A program made the position numbers and the translations under genes. The notes beneath the pieces were generated by a model that was given only the letters and a program-made list of their open reading frames with translations, searched no databases and was not told where the DNA came from. A stretch of 64,000 nucleotides of DNA from positions 11,148 to 75,147 of the forward strand of contig DOQG01000025.1 of the NCBI GenBank assembly GCA_003512525.1, in the 5' to 3' direction. This stretch comes from Oscillospiraceae bacterium. Lineage in GTDB: Bacteria; Bacillota; Clostridia; Oscillospirales; Ruminococcaceae. Shown here one piece after another: positions 54,110 to 64,000 of this stretch (the stretch's first letter is position 1; each line of letters opens with the position of its first letter).

Positions 54110-55129
54110 ATGAGTTATATTATAAACCTCGGCAGTTGGGGCAGTATTTTTGCAGTGCCATCAGATGTCGTTGACAAATACATAAAGATAGCAAGCGGGA
54201 GCAGTATCAAGGTTTTGCTGTATTTCCTGCGTCACAGCGGAGAACAGCTCAGTGACACAGAGATATCAGAGGCGCTTTCAATGGCGGCAGAGGACGTAAA
54301 GGACGCGCTTTCATTCTGGGAGCAGGTCGGACTGTTATCGCAAAATCACGGCATTTACGAACCGAAGCAGGGAGCGCCCGCTTCAAAGCCGCAGGTGAAA
54401 GAGCCTGTTATGTCTGCTGTATCGGCAAGCGTAACAGTTCCGCAGGGCGTAACGGCGCAACAGGCTGAATTCGCCGCAGTAAAGGCGGCAGCTTTACGTT
54501 CACCCGAATTTTCACCTGCAGAGATCGCGGACACGGTAAGGAAAGACGATAAGGTCGATTTTCTTTTCAAGACCTGCGAAACGCTTTACGGCAGACCGCT
54601 TAAGCACACCGAGCAGAACGCACTTATAACGATCACCGAGCATATCGGGCTTCCGACCGAAGTCGCACTTATGATGGTGGATTACTGCTTCTCGATAAAC
54701 AAATCATCGCCCGCATATCTTAAGGAAACAGCAATGAACTGGATGGAAAACGGCATAAGCGACCTTGCCGCCGCCGAAAGACAGATATCAATGCTGCAAT
54801 CTAAAAACATCGCCGAAAGCTCCGTCAAGTCTATGTTCGGAATAAACAGGGCATTGACGCAGAAGGAAAAGGATTTTGTGAATTTATGGTATAACGTGTG
54901 GAATTTCAATTCCAAAATGGTAAAGCTGGCTTACGAGATCAACGTCAACGCAAAGGGTCAGTTCGCTTTCCCGTATATCAGCAAGATACTTGAAAACTGG
55001 CACACAAAGGGAATAACAACTGAGCAGCAGGTAAATGACGAAAAGAACAGCAGACCGATCTCTACCGAGAATAATTCATCGTTTGACGCAGAAAAAATCG
55101 ATGATATGCTGCTTGAAGATTATACATAA
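54110..55129 (+). CDS. DnaD domain protein (replication initiation)
   Basis: The 339-aa product has an N-terminal winged helix (about 25-85; KVLLYFLRHSGEQLSDTEIS), a Pro/Ala/Val-rich linker and two DnaB2-type helical domains (about 145-215 and 240-300, the second with FVNLWYNVWNFNSKM and the YxxxI-type end). In Firmicutes DnaD/DnaB act with the helicase loader at origins and stalled forks. The helicase loader gene follows after 9 bp, which supports this. Confidence 0.9.
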   Translation: MSYIINLGSWGSIFAVPSDVVDKYIKIASGSSIKVLLYFLRHSGEQLSDTEISEALSMAAEDVKDALSFWEQVGLLSQNHGIYEPKQGAPASKPQVKEPVMSAVSASVTVPQGVTAQQAEFAAVKAAALRSPEFSPAEIADTVRKDDKVDFLFKTCETLYGRPLKHTEQNALITITEHIGLPTEVALMMVDYCFSINKSSPAYLKETAMNWMENGISDLAAAERQISMLQSKNIAESSVKSMFGINRALTQKEKDFVNLWYNVWNFNSKMVKLAYEINVNAKGQFAFPYISKILENWHTKGITTEQQVNDEKNSRPISTENNSSFDAEKIDDMLLEDYT

Positions 55130-55138
55130 GGAGTAAAT

Positions 55139-56128
55139 ATGGCTTATCCGTCAAATTATTATACAAAAGCACAGGAGATTATCGACAAGCGCCGCTTTGA
55201 CAACAGCGTCACGATAGAGAAACGAACAAGAGAGCTGCGCCGCGAAATTCCCGAAATAGGGGATATCGACAGAAAGCTTAGCGGTACTATCGATGTGCTG
55301 GCAAAAATCATACTTTCAAGAAATTCCGATGCCCGTGAAAAAATTGAAAGGCTTAAGAATGAAAATCTTGCGCTTCAGGACAGAATGAGAACACTGCTCA
55401 AAAGCAACGGATACCCCGAGGACTATCTTGACCCGATATTCACCTGCAAAAAGTGCTGTGATACCGGTATCGGCGAACACGGCAGATGTTCATGCTATAA
55501 CGATGTGCTGAAAATGATAGCGTCAAGGGAGCTGAGTAAGAGCCTGCCTATGGGACTTACCTGCTTTGAGAGCTTCGACCTCAGTCTTTACAGTGATCAG
55601 CCCAAGGCAGAGCTTAAGAATAAATCACCAAGAGATATAATGAAGCAGAATTATGACTTCTGCGTTTCGTATGCGGAGGATTTTCTTGTGCCGGGTGAGA
55701 GCATTTTTATGACAGGCGGAACGGGGCTTGGAAAGACGCACCTTTCCTTGTCGGTCGCAAAGAAGGTCATTGAAAAGAACTATTCCGTGGTGTATGGCTC
55801 AGTGCCGGATCTGCTAAGACGGATAGAAAACGCTCACTTTAATAAGACCGAGGACGATGCTGAGGTAATGAACACGCTTAAGGAGTGCGACCTGTTGCTG
55901 CTTGACGACCTTGGCGCGGAGTTTGAGTCGCAGTTTTACGTTTCGTGCCTTTATGAGCTGATAAACACAAGGCTGAATTACGGCAGACCTACGATAGTCA
56001 ATACAAATCTTACGGGAACAGAGCTGAAAAAACGTTATGCCGACCGAATAGTTTCAAGGCTTTATTCTATGAAAACGCTTGTTTTCAGCGGTGATGATAT
56101 CAGAATGAAGCTTAAAACCAGACGATAA
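55139..56128 (+). CDS. helicase loader, DnaC/DnaI-type AAA+ ATPase
   Basis: The 329-aa product has an N-terminal helical part, a Cys cluster (CKKCCDTG and CSC, about 103-119) that may bind zinc as in DnaI, and an AAA+ domain with Walker A GGTGLGKT (193-200) and Walker B LLLLDD (252-257). It would load the replicative helicase DnaB/DnaC. Pairing with DnaD is typical of Firmicutes. RBS AAGGAG. Confidence 0.93.
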   Translation: MAYPSNYYTKAQEIIDKRRFDNSVTIEKRTRELRREIPEIGDIDRKLSGTIDVLAKIILSRNSDAREKIERLKNENLALQDRMRTLLKSNGYPEDYLDPIFTCKKCCDTGIGEHGRCSCYNDVLKMIASRELSKSLPMGLTCFESFDLSLYSDQPKAELKNKSPRDIMKQNYDFCVSYAEDFLVPGESIFMTGGTGLGKTHLSLSVAKKVIEKNYSVVYGSVPDLLRRIENAHFNKTEDDAEVMNTLKECDLLLLDDLGAEFESQFYVSCLYELINTRLNYGRPTIVNTNLTGTELKKRYADRIVSRLYSMKTLVFSGDDIRMKLKTRR

Positions 56129-56153
56129 ACGATTAAATATAAGGGGTGAATGT

Positions 56154-57440
56154 ATGAGCAGAGGAGCTGCGGTATTTTTTATTCTTGGCGTGATCGCCGT
56201 TGTTTTCTCGTTTATTTTTCCCGATAATTCAAAGCGCAGTGTGAAAAATGCAGTTTCTTATTATCTGGCGAAAGATATTGAAGAAACCGATTATGATTAT
56301 TTCAGAGAACGGCTCAGAAGTCCCACAGAGCTTCCGTTTAAATATTCTTTTGATGATAAGGAATTTGATAACGGCTTTGAGTATGAATTTAATCCGAATT
56401 TCAAATCGGGATATTATCACAAGCCCCAGACGCTGAAATTTGATTGCAATGATACAATATGGTACACCACAGACGGAACGCTGCCCGAAAAGAATAAAAC
56501 CGCTTATCTTTATGATCCCGAGATTGGTATCAGACTGGAAACCGGTGTAACGAATATCTGCGTCAGAGCGGAAAAGGACGGCAAGATGAGCCGCGTGTAC
56601 GTTGGATCTTATGTGATACTCGGTACAACGGAAGATGCATTTTACGGATATGGGTATAATTCGCTTGACAAGTATGACAGATATATTTATTCCTGCCTTT
56701 ACAAAGCTGTGAGTAATTTTGAAGCACGGTTTGATGTGCCGTTTACAGGCGTGTCATATCAGCGGCTTTACAGAATATTGATGTGTGTAAATTACGATAA
56801 TCCGTTGCTTTTCCAAGCGCCGCTTTCGTTCAGAAGCTGGAGCGGCAGTAAGGCTGATGTACGCTCAATTAAACTGGATTATGACTTCAACAAATCCGAG
56901 TGTGAGTACTATGTACAGCAAACGGAAAACAGAGCGGAGCAGATACTCGCTAAAGCAGACGGTGCCGAATCGCTTGTTGATTATCTGCTTGACATACATG
57001 ACGAGATACTTAAAAGCGCAGAATATGACTATTCTCTCAAAGGCAACGGAACGTATGAAGCGTTCGGAGTGCTTAATACCGGCAGCGGTGTTTGCGAGTC
57101 ATATTCAAGAGCGTATCAGTACCTTTGCCAATGCATAGCGGTAGATAACATACTGGTAGTCGGTCTGAGTGACGATGAGCCGCATATGTGGAATATGGTG
57201 CAGCTTGACGGTGAATGGTATCATGCCGACCTTACATGGGACGACGGCGATAACAATATGATAGATTATTACTATTTTTCATTCAACGACAATAATCTTG
57301 CTGACTACGGTCAAAGAAAAATCTCTCCCGAACTTTCGGACAAGAGCGCCATACTTGATATGTACAGCGATTCAAACTACTACCCGATACCGAAAGCACG
57401 CGGGACAAAATACACGGTAACAAATATGTTTCTTAACTGA
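56154..57440 (+). CDS. membrane-anchored transglutaminase-like protein
   Basis: The 428-aa product has an N-terminal hydrophobic anchor (about 5-22), a chitobiase C-terminal-like segment (about 90-155, IWYTTDGTLPEKNK) and a transglutaminase-core domain (about 245-375) with triad Cys314 (GSGVCESYSRAY), His344 (EPHMWNMV) and Asp359 (YHADLTWDD). The domain can be a protease or transamidase acting outside the cell; the substrate is unknown. It starts 25 bp after the loader gene with RBS AGGGGTG. Confidence 0.88.
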   Translation: MSRGAAVFFILGVIAVVFSFIFPDNSKRSVKNAVSYYLAKDIEETDYDYFRERLRSPTELPFKYSFDDKEFDNGFEYEFNPNFKSGYYHKPQTLKFDCNDTIWYTTDGTLPEKNKTAYLYDPEIGIRLETGVTNICVRAEKDGKMSRVYVGSYVILGTTEDAFYGYGYNSLDKYDRYIYSCLYKAVSNFEARFDVPFTGVSYQRLYRILMCVNYDNPLLFQAPLSFRSWSGSKADVRSIKLDYDFNKSECEYYVQQTENRAEQILAKADGAESLVDYLLDIHDEILKSAEYDYSLKGNGTYEAFGVLNTGSGVCESYSRAYQYLCQCIAVDNILVVGLSDDEPHMWNMVQLDGEWYHADLTWDDGDNNMIDYYYFSFNDNNLADYGQRKISPELSDKSAILDMYSDSNYYPIPKARGTKYTVTNMFLN

Positions 57441-57466
57441 TGCCGATATTAAAAGGACGTGATAGC

Positions 57467-60049
57467 TTGAAACAAATATTTATGAAGGTATTGTCGGCAA
57501 CGTTGACTTTGTCGCTTATCATGACATCACTTGGTGCGTGCACTGCCACCGACACGGACAAAGATAATGATAAACATAATTTTGCTGAGATGAAGTCTGA
57601 CAGCGAGCTTGCTTATAACACAAAGGGTGAGTTCTCGGTTAATTTAACCACGGATAATATTACGCTTAACAACGACATAAGTGCAGACAGTGTAAAAGTA
57701 TTCTATTCATATATCGACAGCGACAAGCTTCCCGATATTGATGCATCGCAGGCGGTAAAGCTGAACAGTGACGAGTATTCGGCAATGTACGCCAAGGTTA
57801 CGGGATTGACAGTTAACTCGGATCACTCGGCAACAGTGGCATTCAGCGACAGTAAGTTCAGTGAAAACAAGCCCGATTGTTTCTTCGTGCTGTTTGATAA
57901 GAAGACCAATGCTTCGGGAAGGTATCTTGTTTCGATGATACCTGTAAAGTATACGGCGTATTCACTTGTCAGTGATACAACACAAATACGCTCGGAAAGC
58001 ACTAGCAACAAGTTTAAGCTTACACTTGATAAAAGCAGCTTTGCCGCCGAGGTTTCGGCAGATGATATTGTGTTATCGGGCGGCTTTGAAAACTGTAGCA
58101 TCGGCAATATTGAAAAAGTAGGAGATAACACATTATCTTTGGTAATAAATGCCGAAAGTGGTTATAAAACAGGCGATGACGGTTGTATTACGGTAAAACA
58201 CAGAGTTGTTACAGATGCGGCAATTGATGTTTCCGCAACTGTTGATATTATATCTCCGTCTGCTGTATTTCAATCAAACAGCTTTGAAGCTTCGACCAAT
58301 TATGCAAGGATACCTGTATCATTGACTGACTGTACATTCAGCGACAGCGTTACCGTCGGAATGTTTAATTGTGATAACAATAATATTGATATTACACGGT
58401 TTGACAGAGTATCTGCAAATGAAGGCATATTGTATCTTTCATTCGATACCGATGCGCCGTCAAAAGCTATTTCTCTGATATCCGACAGTACATTCAGCAT
58501 AGAAGATAAAGCGCTTAGTATTAACTATCCGCTGTACTTTAATGTAACGCCAAAATCACCTGATTTGAGTGCTGTAATTACAAAAGTCGAAGAAGATGCA
58601 TCCGACTTTAAGGTAACAGCTGAATTTAGTGTGGTAGACGGTACTTTCAATGTGATAAGCAAAAACAGCTTTATCTTTAGTGGCGACTATTCCAAAGCTG
58701 TTATAACTTCTATAACCGCACAGGACGACCTTGCTACTGTTTGCTTTGACATACCGAAAACCTCTTCAGCGGAAAATGCAGAGCTTTACGGCACGGTAGG
58801 CATACGTTCGGGCGCAGTAATGAGCAGATGGGGTGTACAGACAAATATCGCGGCATTTCCGCTGTATTACAGTGCTACAGAGCAAAACGGTGATACTACC
58901 GATAATGCAGACAATGATGAGTTACAGGATATGCTGAAAGCTATAAATGAATTTTTCGGTTCTATCAGTATAGCCGATGAGCTATCATTTGACGGATTAT
59001 CTGAAGCAACAGCAGGAAATGCTAAATTCGGTGAGCTTTACGAAAAACTAAGCGATAAGTACAGTTACATTTACAGATCAGTGAAAAGAACAAGCGAACT
59101 GCTTAATTCAGACAGAATAGCATCAGGTACGGATAATTCAGAAGCTGTGTACAGTGTCGAGCGATATATGAACGATCTTTTAGCGATGCATACGCTTATA
59201 CGACCTGTCAGTGACAGCATATCAAGGTTATTTGCGGTATATGAACAAATGAGTAATACGACCGACAGTCAGGAATTAGACGCTCTAAGCAGTGAAGCTA
59301 AAGAACTGACCGCCAAAGTAACAACTGTATATGCATCTAAGGTTAAGGGTGTATCTTACAGCAAACTGCTTGAAAGAATTATTGATGGATATTCAGAGGG
59401 CGCACTTACTTCTTTTGATGCCTTGTGCGATGAAATCTATAATTGGTATCCGCAGAGCATAGATGATAAAAAAATGTTCAGAAGTATGTCACTTAGCGTT
59501 ATAATCAATGCCACAGTTATCGAATATATTTCTGCTTCAGGTTCAGAAGCCAATTCCGATGAGTTCAGGAAGCTTAGTGATAATCTGGCGGAGCTTGAAG
59601 ACTTTCTTTACGCACATAATGTCAGCAATTACGAAAGCGGAAGAATACTCAGCACGACACTTGGCAGGACATTTTCTCTTCAACGGGTGAGCTCTTTTCT
59701 GTACAATCCGGCAAACGAGATAACGCTGTCTGAAATTTCACAGCTTGAGAATTATATGAACAAAGACAGCTCTATGGAACAGGAGCTTGAAAGTATCGGA
59801 TTTGATGTTTCGTCTGTCAGATACATAGTGTGTGCTGACAGCAATATAACCGGCAGATCCCAGAGCGAGCAGGGACGGCATATATATTCTTTCGTAAGAC
59901 GTGCGACGCTTTACGATCTGACTGTTTCACAGACTGTGAATGAAATGGAATACTGTAATTATTATTATAGTATTGAAATTGACGAAAATGGGAAACCGAC
60001 TGCAGTACCGTATGTTAACGTTTACTACAGACTTTATACACTTAAGTGA
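57467..60049 (+). CDS. large lipoprotein of unknown function
   Basis: The 860-aa product probably starts with TTG 57467 (AAAGGA 9 nt upstream). An ATG at 57440 overlaps the previous stop and ATG 57482 is also possible. Lipobox SLGAC (Cys about 26). Residues 30-490 are beta-rich with recurring Ig-like units containing NITLNNDISADSV or similar; 490-860 are mostly helical. No known domain is recognised. It probably works with the transglutaminase-like protein at the cell surface (inferred from the 27-bp spacing). Confidence 0.72.
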   Translation: MKQIFMKVLSATLTLSLIMTSLGACTATDTDKDNDKHNFAEMKSDSELAYNTKGEFSVNLTTDNITLNNDISADSVKVFYSYIDSDKLPDIDASQAVKLNSDEYSAMYAKVTGLTVNSDHSATVAFSDSKFSENKPDCFFVLFDKKTNASGRYLVSMIPVKYTAYSLVSDTTQIRSESTSNKFKLTLDKSSFAAEVSADDIVLSGGFENCSIGNIEKVGDNTLSLVINAESGYKTGDDGCITVKHRVVTDAAIDVSATVDIISPSAVFQSNSFEASTNYARIPVSLTDCTFSDSVTVGMFNCDNNNIDITRFDRVSANEGILYLSFDTDAPSKAISLISDSTFSIEDKALSINYPLYFNVTPKSPDLSAVITKVEEDASDFKVTAEFSVVDGTFNVISKNSFIFSGDYSKAVITSITAQDDLATVCFDIPKTSSAENAELYGTVGIRSGAVMSRWGVQTNIAAFPLYYSATEQNGDTTDNADNDELQDMLKAINEFFGSISIADELSFDGLSEATAGNAKFGELYEKLSDKYSYIYRSVKRTSELLNSDRIASGTDNSEAVYSVERYMNDLLAMHTLIRPVSDSISRLFAVYEQMSNTTDSQELDALSSEAKELTAKVTTVYASKVKGVSYSKLLERIIDGYSEGALTSFDALCDEIYNWYPQSIDDKKMFRSMSLSVIINATVIEYISASGSEANSDEFRKLSDNLAELEDFLYAHNVSNYESGRILSTTLGRTFSLQRVSSFLYNPANEITLSEISQLENYMNKDSSMEQELESIGFDVSSVRYIVCADSNITGRSQSEQGRHIYSFVRRATLYDLTVSQTVNEMEYCNYYYSIEIDENGKPTAVPYVNVYYRLYTLK

Positions 60050-60103
60050 TTTTTCTGAAACGCGCATTCGGTTTCTATTTTGTTTTGTAAAGGTGTGAAG
60101 CTG

Positions 60104-60655
60104 TTGGACTATATAGAAGAAAACACGATCGTGACCGAAAGACTTGTTATAAGACCGATAGACGTTTCTGATGCAGACGAAATTCACAAGTATGCTGGCA
60201 ATAAAGAAATCGATATGATGCTCTTTCTGCCTAATGATACTATTGAGCAAACCGTAGAATTTGTCAGAAACGCGATTCGTGAGTGGTCTAAGGAAAAGCC
60301 GTCCGTCAGAGAATATGTAATGCTGCATAACGGCAGTATCATCGGCGGTATCGGTCTTGAAACGATTGATGTAAGCACATTTGAAATAGGTTGGGTAGTA
60401 AGCAAGGACTACAGGAACAAAGGTTTTACCACCGAGGCGGGCAACGCGCTTATCGGGTATGCGTTTGAGAAGCTTTCGGCGAAAAAGGTGATAGCTCATT
60501 GTGATATAAGAAACATTGCATCGGAAAAAGTGATGAAAAAGCTCGGAATGACGCTTACAGATAACAGCGGCACGCGGTTTTACGAAAGGACGGGCGTAAC
60601 ATCGGGAGAGCTTGCATATTGTATAGAGAAGTCTGAGTATGAAGGTAACGAATAA
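60104..60655 (+). CDS. GNAT acetyltransferase, RimJ/RimL type
   Basis: The 183-aa product starts with TTG 60104 after AAAGG; the open frame goes up to 60080. It begins LDYIEENTIVTERLVIRPI and contains FEIGWVVSKDYRNKGFTTEAG (acetyl-CoA-binding motif A) and NIASEKVMKKLGM, the pattern of RimJ/RimL-like acetyltransferases. The acceptor is unknown. No specific link to the upstream lipoprotein. Confidence 0.87.
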   Translation: MDYIEENTIVTERLVIRPIDVSDADEIHKYAGNKEIDMMLFLPNDTIEQTVEFVRNAIREWSKEKPSVREYVMLHNGSIIGGIGLETIDVSTFEIGWVVSKDYRNKGFTTEAGNALIGYAFEKLSAKKVIAHCDIRNIASEKVMKKLGMTLTDNSGTRFYERTGVTSGELAYCIEKSEYEGNE

Positions 60656-60682
60656 TCTGTGGTGTGATTTATATATAGCAAA

Positions 60683-60708
60683 AACGGGGCTGTATAAACA
60701 GTCCCGTT
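60683..60708 (-). terminator. terminator of the acidic membrane protein gene
   Basis: An 11-bp stem (60683-60693/60698-60708) with a 4-nt loop. The minus strand has T-residues after it; the plus strand does not, so it mainly serves the minus gene. Confidence 0.7.
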
Positions 60709-60726
60709 AAATATTATTCGTTAAGA

Positions 60727-61020
60727 TTATTCCTGAGCTTCAGCTTCAGGCGCTTTTTCTTCAGCAGGCTCTTCAGCAACTTCTTCCGCATCGTCAGCCT
60801 TTGCTTCTTCATCAGCCTTGTTCATAACCTCAGCAGGGTCAAGAACCTCATCGTCATCATCGAAGAATTCATCATCGAAATCTTCATCGCCGTCCATTAT
60901 ATCATCGAACTGATCGTATTCGATCTCCTTTTCTGTCTTCTTCTTAAGATATATAAAGACAGCTGCAACAGCACCGAGTACTGCAAGAGTGCCAATGGCA
61001 AAACCGGTAAATGCTTTCAT
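60727..61020 (-). CDS. small membrane protein with acidic tail
   Basis: The 97-aa product starts at ATG 61020 after GGAAAGAGG; TTG 61026 is the alternative. A hydrophobic helix (about 5-24) is followed by KKKTEKE and a highly acidic Asp/Glu tail, then an Ala/Glu/Pro repeat-like end. Cytoplasmic tail expected. It resembles YtxH-like small proteins in layout only. Function unknown. Confidence 0.72.
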   Translation of the reverse strand: MKAFTGFAIGTLAVLGAVAAVFIYLKKKTEKEIEYDQFDDIMDGDEDFDDEFFDDDDEVLDPAEVMNKADEEAKADDAEEVAEEPAEEKAPEAEAQE

Positions 61021-61130
61021 TTTCAACCTCTTTCCGGTGCTTTCACACCAACTTTATTGTAACTATTATACTATATTCGCTTTGATTTTTCAAGTGCTTT
61101 TTATCAATATGAGCATAATTAACAAAATTA

Positions 61131-61886
61131 TTATAGGTTTCCTGTTAAATTCATCAATACGGCAAGTGCCGCAACAGGTGCTGTTTCGCACCTTAAAATA
61201 CGTTCGCCGAGATGAACCGCGGTAAATCCTTTTGAAAGTGCGTAGTCCACTTCTTCATTTTCAAAACCGCCCTCGCTACCGATGAATACAGCTATTTTCT
61301 TATGTGACAGGTCAAGCTCTGACAGCTTTTTTCCGCCGCATTCATAGAAAATTATCGGCAGAGTGTTGCTGTCTATACTGTTTACTGCAGACTTAAAATC
61401 GGTAAAAGGCATAACCTCGGGAATTTTTCCTCTGCCGCATTGCTTGGAAGCTTCATACGCTATGCGCTGTAGGCGCTGTACCTTTTTTTCTGCACTTTTG
61501 GCATCAGGGCGGGAAACACAGCGCTTTGACAGAAACGGAACAACACGCGCCGCGCCGAGCTCAGTTGCTTTCTGCACAATGAAATCAAGCTTATCGTTCT
61601 TCGGAATAGCCTGAAAGAGCGTTATTTCTACATCGGGCTCTGCCGCATTGTTCTTTTTGTCGAGTATCACAAATTCTACAGAGCTTTTATTCTCAATCGG
61701 TGACAGCTCGCACAGATAATCATGACCGTTTTTGTCACAGATAATAGCCTTGTCACCGCTTCTCATTCTCAGCACCTGTGCGATATGCTTTGAGTCTTCG
61801 CTGTTCATATATATTGTTTTGCCGTCTTCGTCTATCGTATCCGAGAAAAATCTTGGATATCTCCATTTTTCGAGTTCTTCCGCCAT
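61131..61886 (-). CDS. rsmE: 16S rRNA (uracil1498-N3)-methyltransferase
   Basis: The 251-aa product has an N-terminal PUA-like part (YPRFFSDTIDEDG, with HIAQVLRMRSGD) and a SPOUT methyltransferase domain with knot motifs IGSEGGFENEEVD (about 198-210) and LGERILRCETAPVAAL. It methylates U1498 of 16S rRNA. RBS AAAGGAG. It follows recG after 9 bp. Confidence 0.95.
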   Translation of the reverse strand: MAEELEKWRYPRFFSDTIDEDGKTIYMNSEDSKHIAQVLRMRSGDKAIICDKNGHDYLCELSPIENKSSVEFVILDKKNNAAEPDVEITLFQAIPKNDKLDFIVQKATELGAARVVPFLSKRCVSRPDAKSAEKKVQRLQRIAYEASKQCGRGKIPEVMPFTDFKSAVNSIDSNTLPIIFYECGGKKLSELDLSHKKIAVFIGSEGGFENEEVDYALSKGFTAVHLGERILRCETAPVAALAVLMNLTGNL

Positions 61887-61895
61887 ATATCTCCT

Positions 61896-63929
61896 TTATG
61901 CGTTGGGCGCATTTTCAAATAATTTGTTTATCATTTTCATATAACTGTTGTTTTCAGGCTTTTCAAGGTGAATGTCATTCCGCAGAATATCATCTGCCGC
62001 TTCGCCTGTTACTTTGAGTATGTCAAGGTCAGCGTAAATATCAGCTATCTTAAGCCGGGGAAGTCCGTGTTGCTTGCTTCCGAAAAAGTCGCCCGGCCCG
62101 CGAAGCTTTAAGTCTTCGTTGGCAATTTCAAAACCGTCAGTGGTTCGTACCATTGTATCCATACGCTGTTTTGTGTATTCGCTTTTATTGTCGGTGACAA
62201 GAATGCAGTGTGATTGCTCCGTGCCTCTGCCGACTCTGCCTCTGAGCTGGTGAAGCTGTGACAGTCCGAATTGCTCGGCGTTTTCGATTATCATAACAAC
62301 TGCATTCGGAACATCTACACCGACCTCTATTACCGTTGTCGCAACAAGGACTTTCAGCTTGTTATCCTTGAAGTCTTGCATTACCGCGTCCTTTTCGGCC
62401 TGCTTCATCTTACCGTGAAGAAGTCCTGTCGGAACGTTTGCAAGGCAGGTACTTTGAAGTGAGTTTATATAGTCGGTTGCCGCCGCCTTTTCCGAAACGC
62501 CTTCTTCTATAAGTGGGCAGACGATATATGCCTGAAAACCGTTATTGACATATTTGAGTATGAATTTATACAATCTTTCACGGTAGCTTGTATCGACAGC
62601 ATATGTCCTTATGGGAAGTCTGCCTTTCGGCATTTCGTCAAGTATCGATATATCAAGGTCACCGTATATTATCATACCGAGGGTGCGGGGGATAGGGGTT
62701 GCCGACATTACAAGTATATGTGGCTCATTGCCCTTTGAGCCGAGCGCCGCACGCTGTTCTACACCGAATCGGTGCTGTTCATCCGTAATAACAAGTCCGA
62801 GTGAGTTGAACTTTGTGCTTTTCTGTATGAGCGCCTGCGTTCCTACCGCAACATCGATCTGACCGTCTGCTATAAGCTGTCTTATCTGTTTTTTCTGAGC
62901 GGTCGTCTGTGAACCTGTGAGCAGAGCAACGTTGACGCCAAGCGGCGCTAAGAACTTGTAAAGTGTATCATAGTGCTGTTTTGCAAGTATTTCGGTAGGT
63001 GCCATAAGAGTGGACTGATAGCCGTTCAAGTAGGCAAAATATGCCGCTCCTGCCGCAACTGCGGTTTTACCTGAGCCTACATCGCCCTGTAAAAGCCTGT
63101 TCATCGGTACTGCCTTTTGCATATCTTTGCAACAATCGAAAATAGCGCGTTTCTGTGCTCCTGTCAGCACAAACGGCAGAGAAGAGTAGTAAGGTTCAAT
63201 GCTTTTGCTTTGCATCGGAGCGCCCGAAAGGCGCTTGTTGCGATTTTTCATCGACTTAAGCCCGAGCTGTAAAAGGAACAGTTCTTCAAACGTAAGGCGG
63301 TATTTTGCCTTGTCATATTGCCCTTTATTTTCCGGGAAATGAATCCACCTGAGAGCGGTATCATAAGCAATGAGGTCATATTTTTCTTTCATACTCTCAG
63401 ACAGATGATCCTCGTAGGTAAAGTCGCTTAGGACATTTTTAATGCAGTTTGACATTATGCCCTGTGTTATGCCGGTTGTCAGGCTGTAGCGAGGCATCAG
63501 CTTGTTAGGCTCTGATGCGTCTATAAAAACAGGCGAGTTCATTTCTTTTCTCAGAAAATCTCCCGCCGCTTTGCCATAAAAGCAATATTCGTTGTCAAGC
63601 TTAAGTCTTGTGAATGAATAGTCACTGTTAAAGAATGTTATCAGCATATCACCTGTGCCGTCACTGACTAAGACCTTGAATATATTTATCCTGCCATAAT
63701 ACGGCGGAAACTTCTTTGTAACGAATGCTTTTACAACGTGGTTTTCACTGTCGTTTAGCAAATCAGATATTGCAGTCGTTTCATTGAAGTCAATATATCC
63801 TCTCGGATAATGCTCGGCGAGCTGTAACGCTGTAGTAATGCCGAGCTTTCCGAAAAGCTTTGCTCGTTTTTCTCCGACACCCTTGATATAGCAGACAGGG
63901 GAGTCGGGACTTTTTCTTATTTCGTTCAT
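61896..63929 (-). CDS. recG: ATP-dependent DNA helicase RecG
   Basis: The 677-aa product rescues stalled forks and moves Holliday junctions. N-terminal wedge/OB domain (about 1-170), helicase motif [12 protein letters not shown] (about 284-294), [13 protein letters not shown] (motif II), SATPIPRTL (motif III) and QLRGRVGRG (motif VI). Length is normal. It starts 4 bp after the stop of the DAK2-type gene, a common neighbour in Firmicutes. Confidence 0.97.
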   Translation of the reverse strand: MNEIRKSPDSPVCYIKGVGEKRAKLFGKLGITTALQLAEHYPRGYIDFNETTAISDLLNDSENHVVKAFVTKKFPPYYGRINIFKVLVSDGTGDMLITFFNSDYSFTRLKLDNEYCFYGKAAGDFLRKEMNSPVFIDASEPNKLMPRYSLTTGITQGIMSNCIKNVLSDFTYEDHLSESMKEKYDLIAYDTALRWIHFPENKGQYDKAKYRLTFEELFLLQLGLKSMKNRNKRLSGAPMQSKSIEPYYSSLPFVLTGAQKRAIFDCCKDMQKAVPMNRLLQGDVGSGKTAVAAGAAYFAYLNGYQSTLMAPTEILAKQHYDTLYKFLAPLGVNVALLTGSQTTAQKKQIRQLIADGQIDVAVGTQALIQKSTKFNSLGLVITDEQHRFGVEQRAALGSKGNEPHILVMSATPIPRTLGMIIYGDLDISILDEMPKGRLPIRTYAVDTSYRERLYKFILKYVNNGFQAYIVCPLIEEGVSEKAAATDYINSLQSTCLANVPTGLLHGKMKQAEKDAVMQDFKDNKLKVLVATTVIEVGVDVPNAVVMIIENAEQFGLSQLHQLRGRVGRGTEQSHCILVTDNKSEYTKQRMDTMVRTTDGFEIANEDLKLRGPGDFFGSKQHGLPRLKIADIYADLDILKVTGEAADDILRNDIHLEKPENNSYMKMINKLFENAPNA

Positions 63930-63933
63930 AAAA

Positions 63934-64000
63934 TTATTCTACTGATACGAGGTAGTAATATACAGGCTGTCCGCCGTTTACAAGTACTATTTCGATATCA
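63934..64000 (-). CDS. C-terminal end of a DAK2/YloV (fatty acid kinase-like) protein, partial
   Basis: Minus-strand frame ending at TAA 63936-63934 gives a C-terminus with [15 protein letters not shown]. This GGQPVY-Y-VE ending is that of YloV/FakA-type proteins (DAK2 domain plus EDD-like tail), which usually lie directly before recG. The rest is outside the window, so the call rests on about 22 residues and position. Confidence 0.65.
   Translation of the reverse strand, partial: DIEIVLVNGGQPVYYYLVSVE

Overview
The window looks like chromosome of a low-GC, spore-forming, anaerobic member of the Clostridia (Oscillospiraceae/Ruminococcaceae type, of the [Eubacterium] siraeum/Ruminococcus kind). 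This is inferred from gene content and not from any search. The pointers are spoIVA and a DUF3794-LysM spore gene, a V-type ATPase operon, class III (anaerobic) ribonucleotide reductase, a DnaD/DnaI-type helicase loader, sigma-A promoters with 17-bp spacers, and AAGGAG ribosome binding sites. Most of the window is housekeeping.

Layout. 1-2434: a nested inverted-repeat element, GAPDH and a lipoprotein cyclophilin. 2675-5853: a sporulation unit (probable sigma-E promoter, DUF3794-LysM protein, spoIVA). 5866-7762: small membrane protein, Nudix hydrolase, membrane acyltransferase. 7771-9029: rpsF-ssb-rpsR. 9041-11956: two tandem SGNH hydrolases with different anchors, a lipoprotein and a membrane protein. 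12059-14576: nrdD with a probable NrdR-box pair. 14588-17000: YgiQ radical SAM protein with an overlapping small membrane gene and a DUF3006 protein. 17004-22783: membrane protein, then NAD salvage (pncA, pncB) coupled to a GH5 glycosidase lipoprotein, GNAT and nitroreductase. 22830-25074: a 2.1-kb phage relic between related repeats, next to tRNA-Pro.

25205-34389 (minus strand): pyrE, Rrf2 regulator, rpoD, dnaG, dgt, yigZ, a coiled-coil protein, coaD, rsmD and uvrC. 34534-36283: ACT protein plus UPF0210 protein. 36375-45460: nine-gene V-ATPase operon; its subunit I carries an internally duplicated domain. 45476-48551 (minus): GH13 glycosidase and a four-gene cluster of unknown function that includes a 36-codon ORF. 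48708-50721: phosphodiesterase, biotin ligase and a TIM-barrel protein. 50722-51633: a non-coding stretch with long direct repeats, then a promoter followed by a structured, terminator-containing leader. 51634-53990: BspA-like leucine-rich-repeat surface protein with three FN3 modules. 54056-60655: dnaD, dnaI/dnaC, a transglutaminase-like protein, a large lipoprotein and GNAT. 60727-64000 (minus): acidic membrane protein, rsmE, recG and the C-terminal end of a DAK2/YloV-like protein.

The most promising leads for new biology are the duplicated lobe inserted in V-ATPase subunit I, the riboswitch-like leader of the BspA gene with the repeat array before it, the unknown four-gene cluster at 47085-48551, and the portal-fusion gene with its partner in the phage relic.
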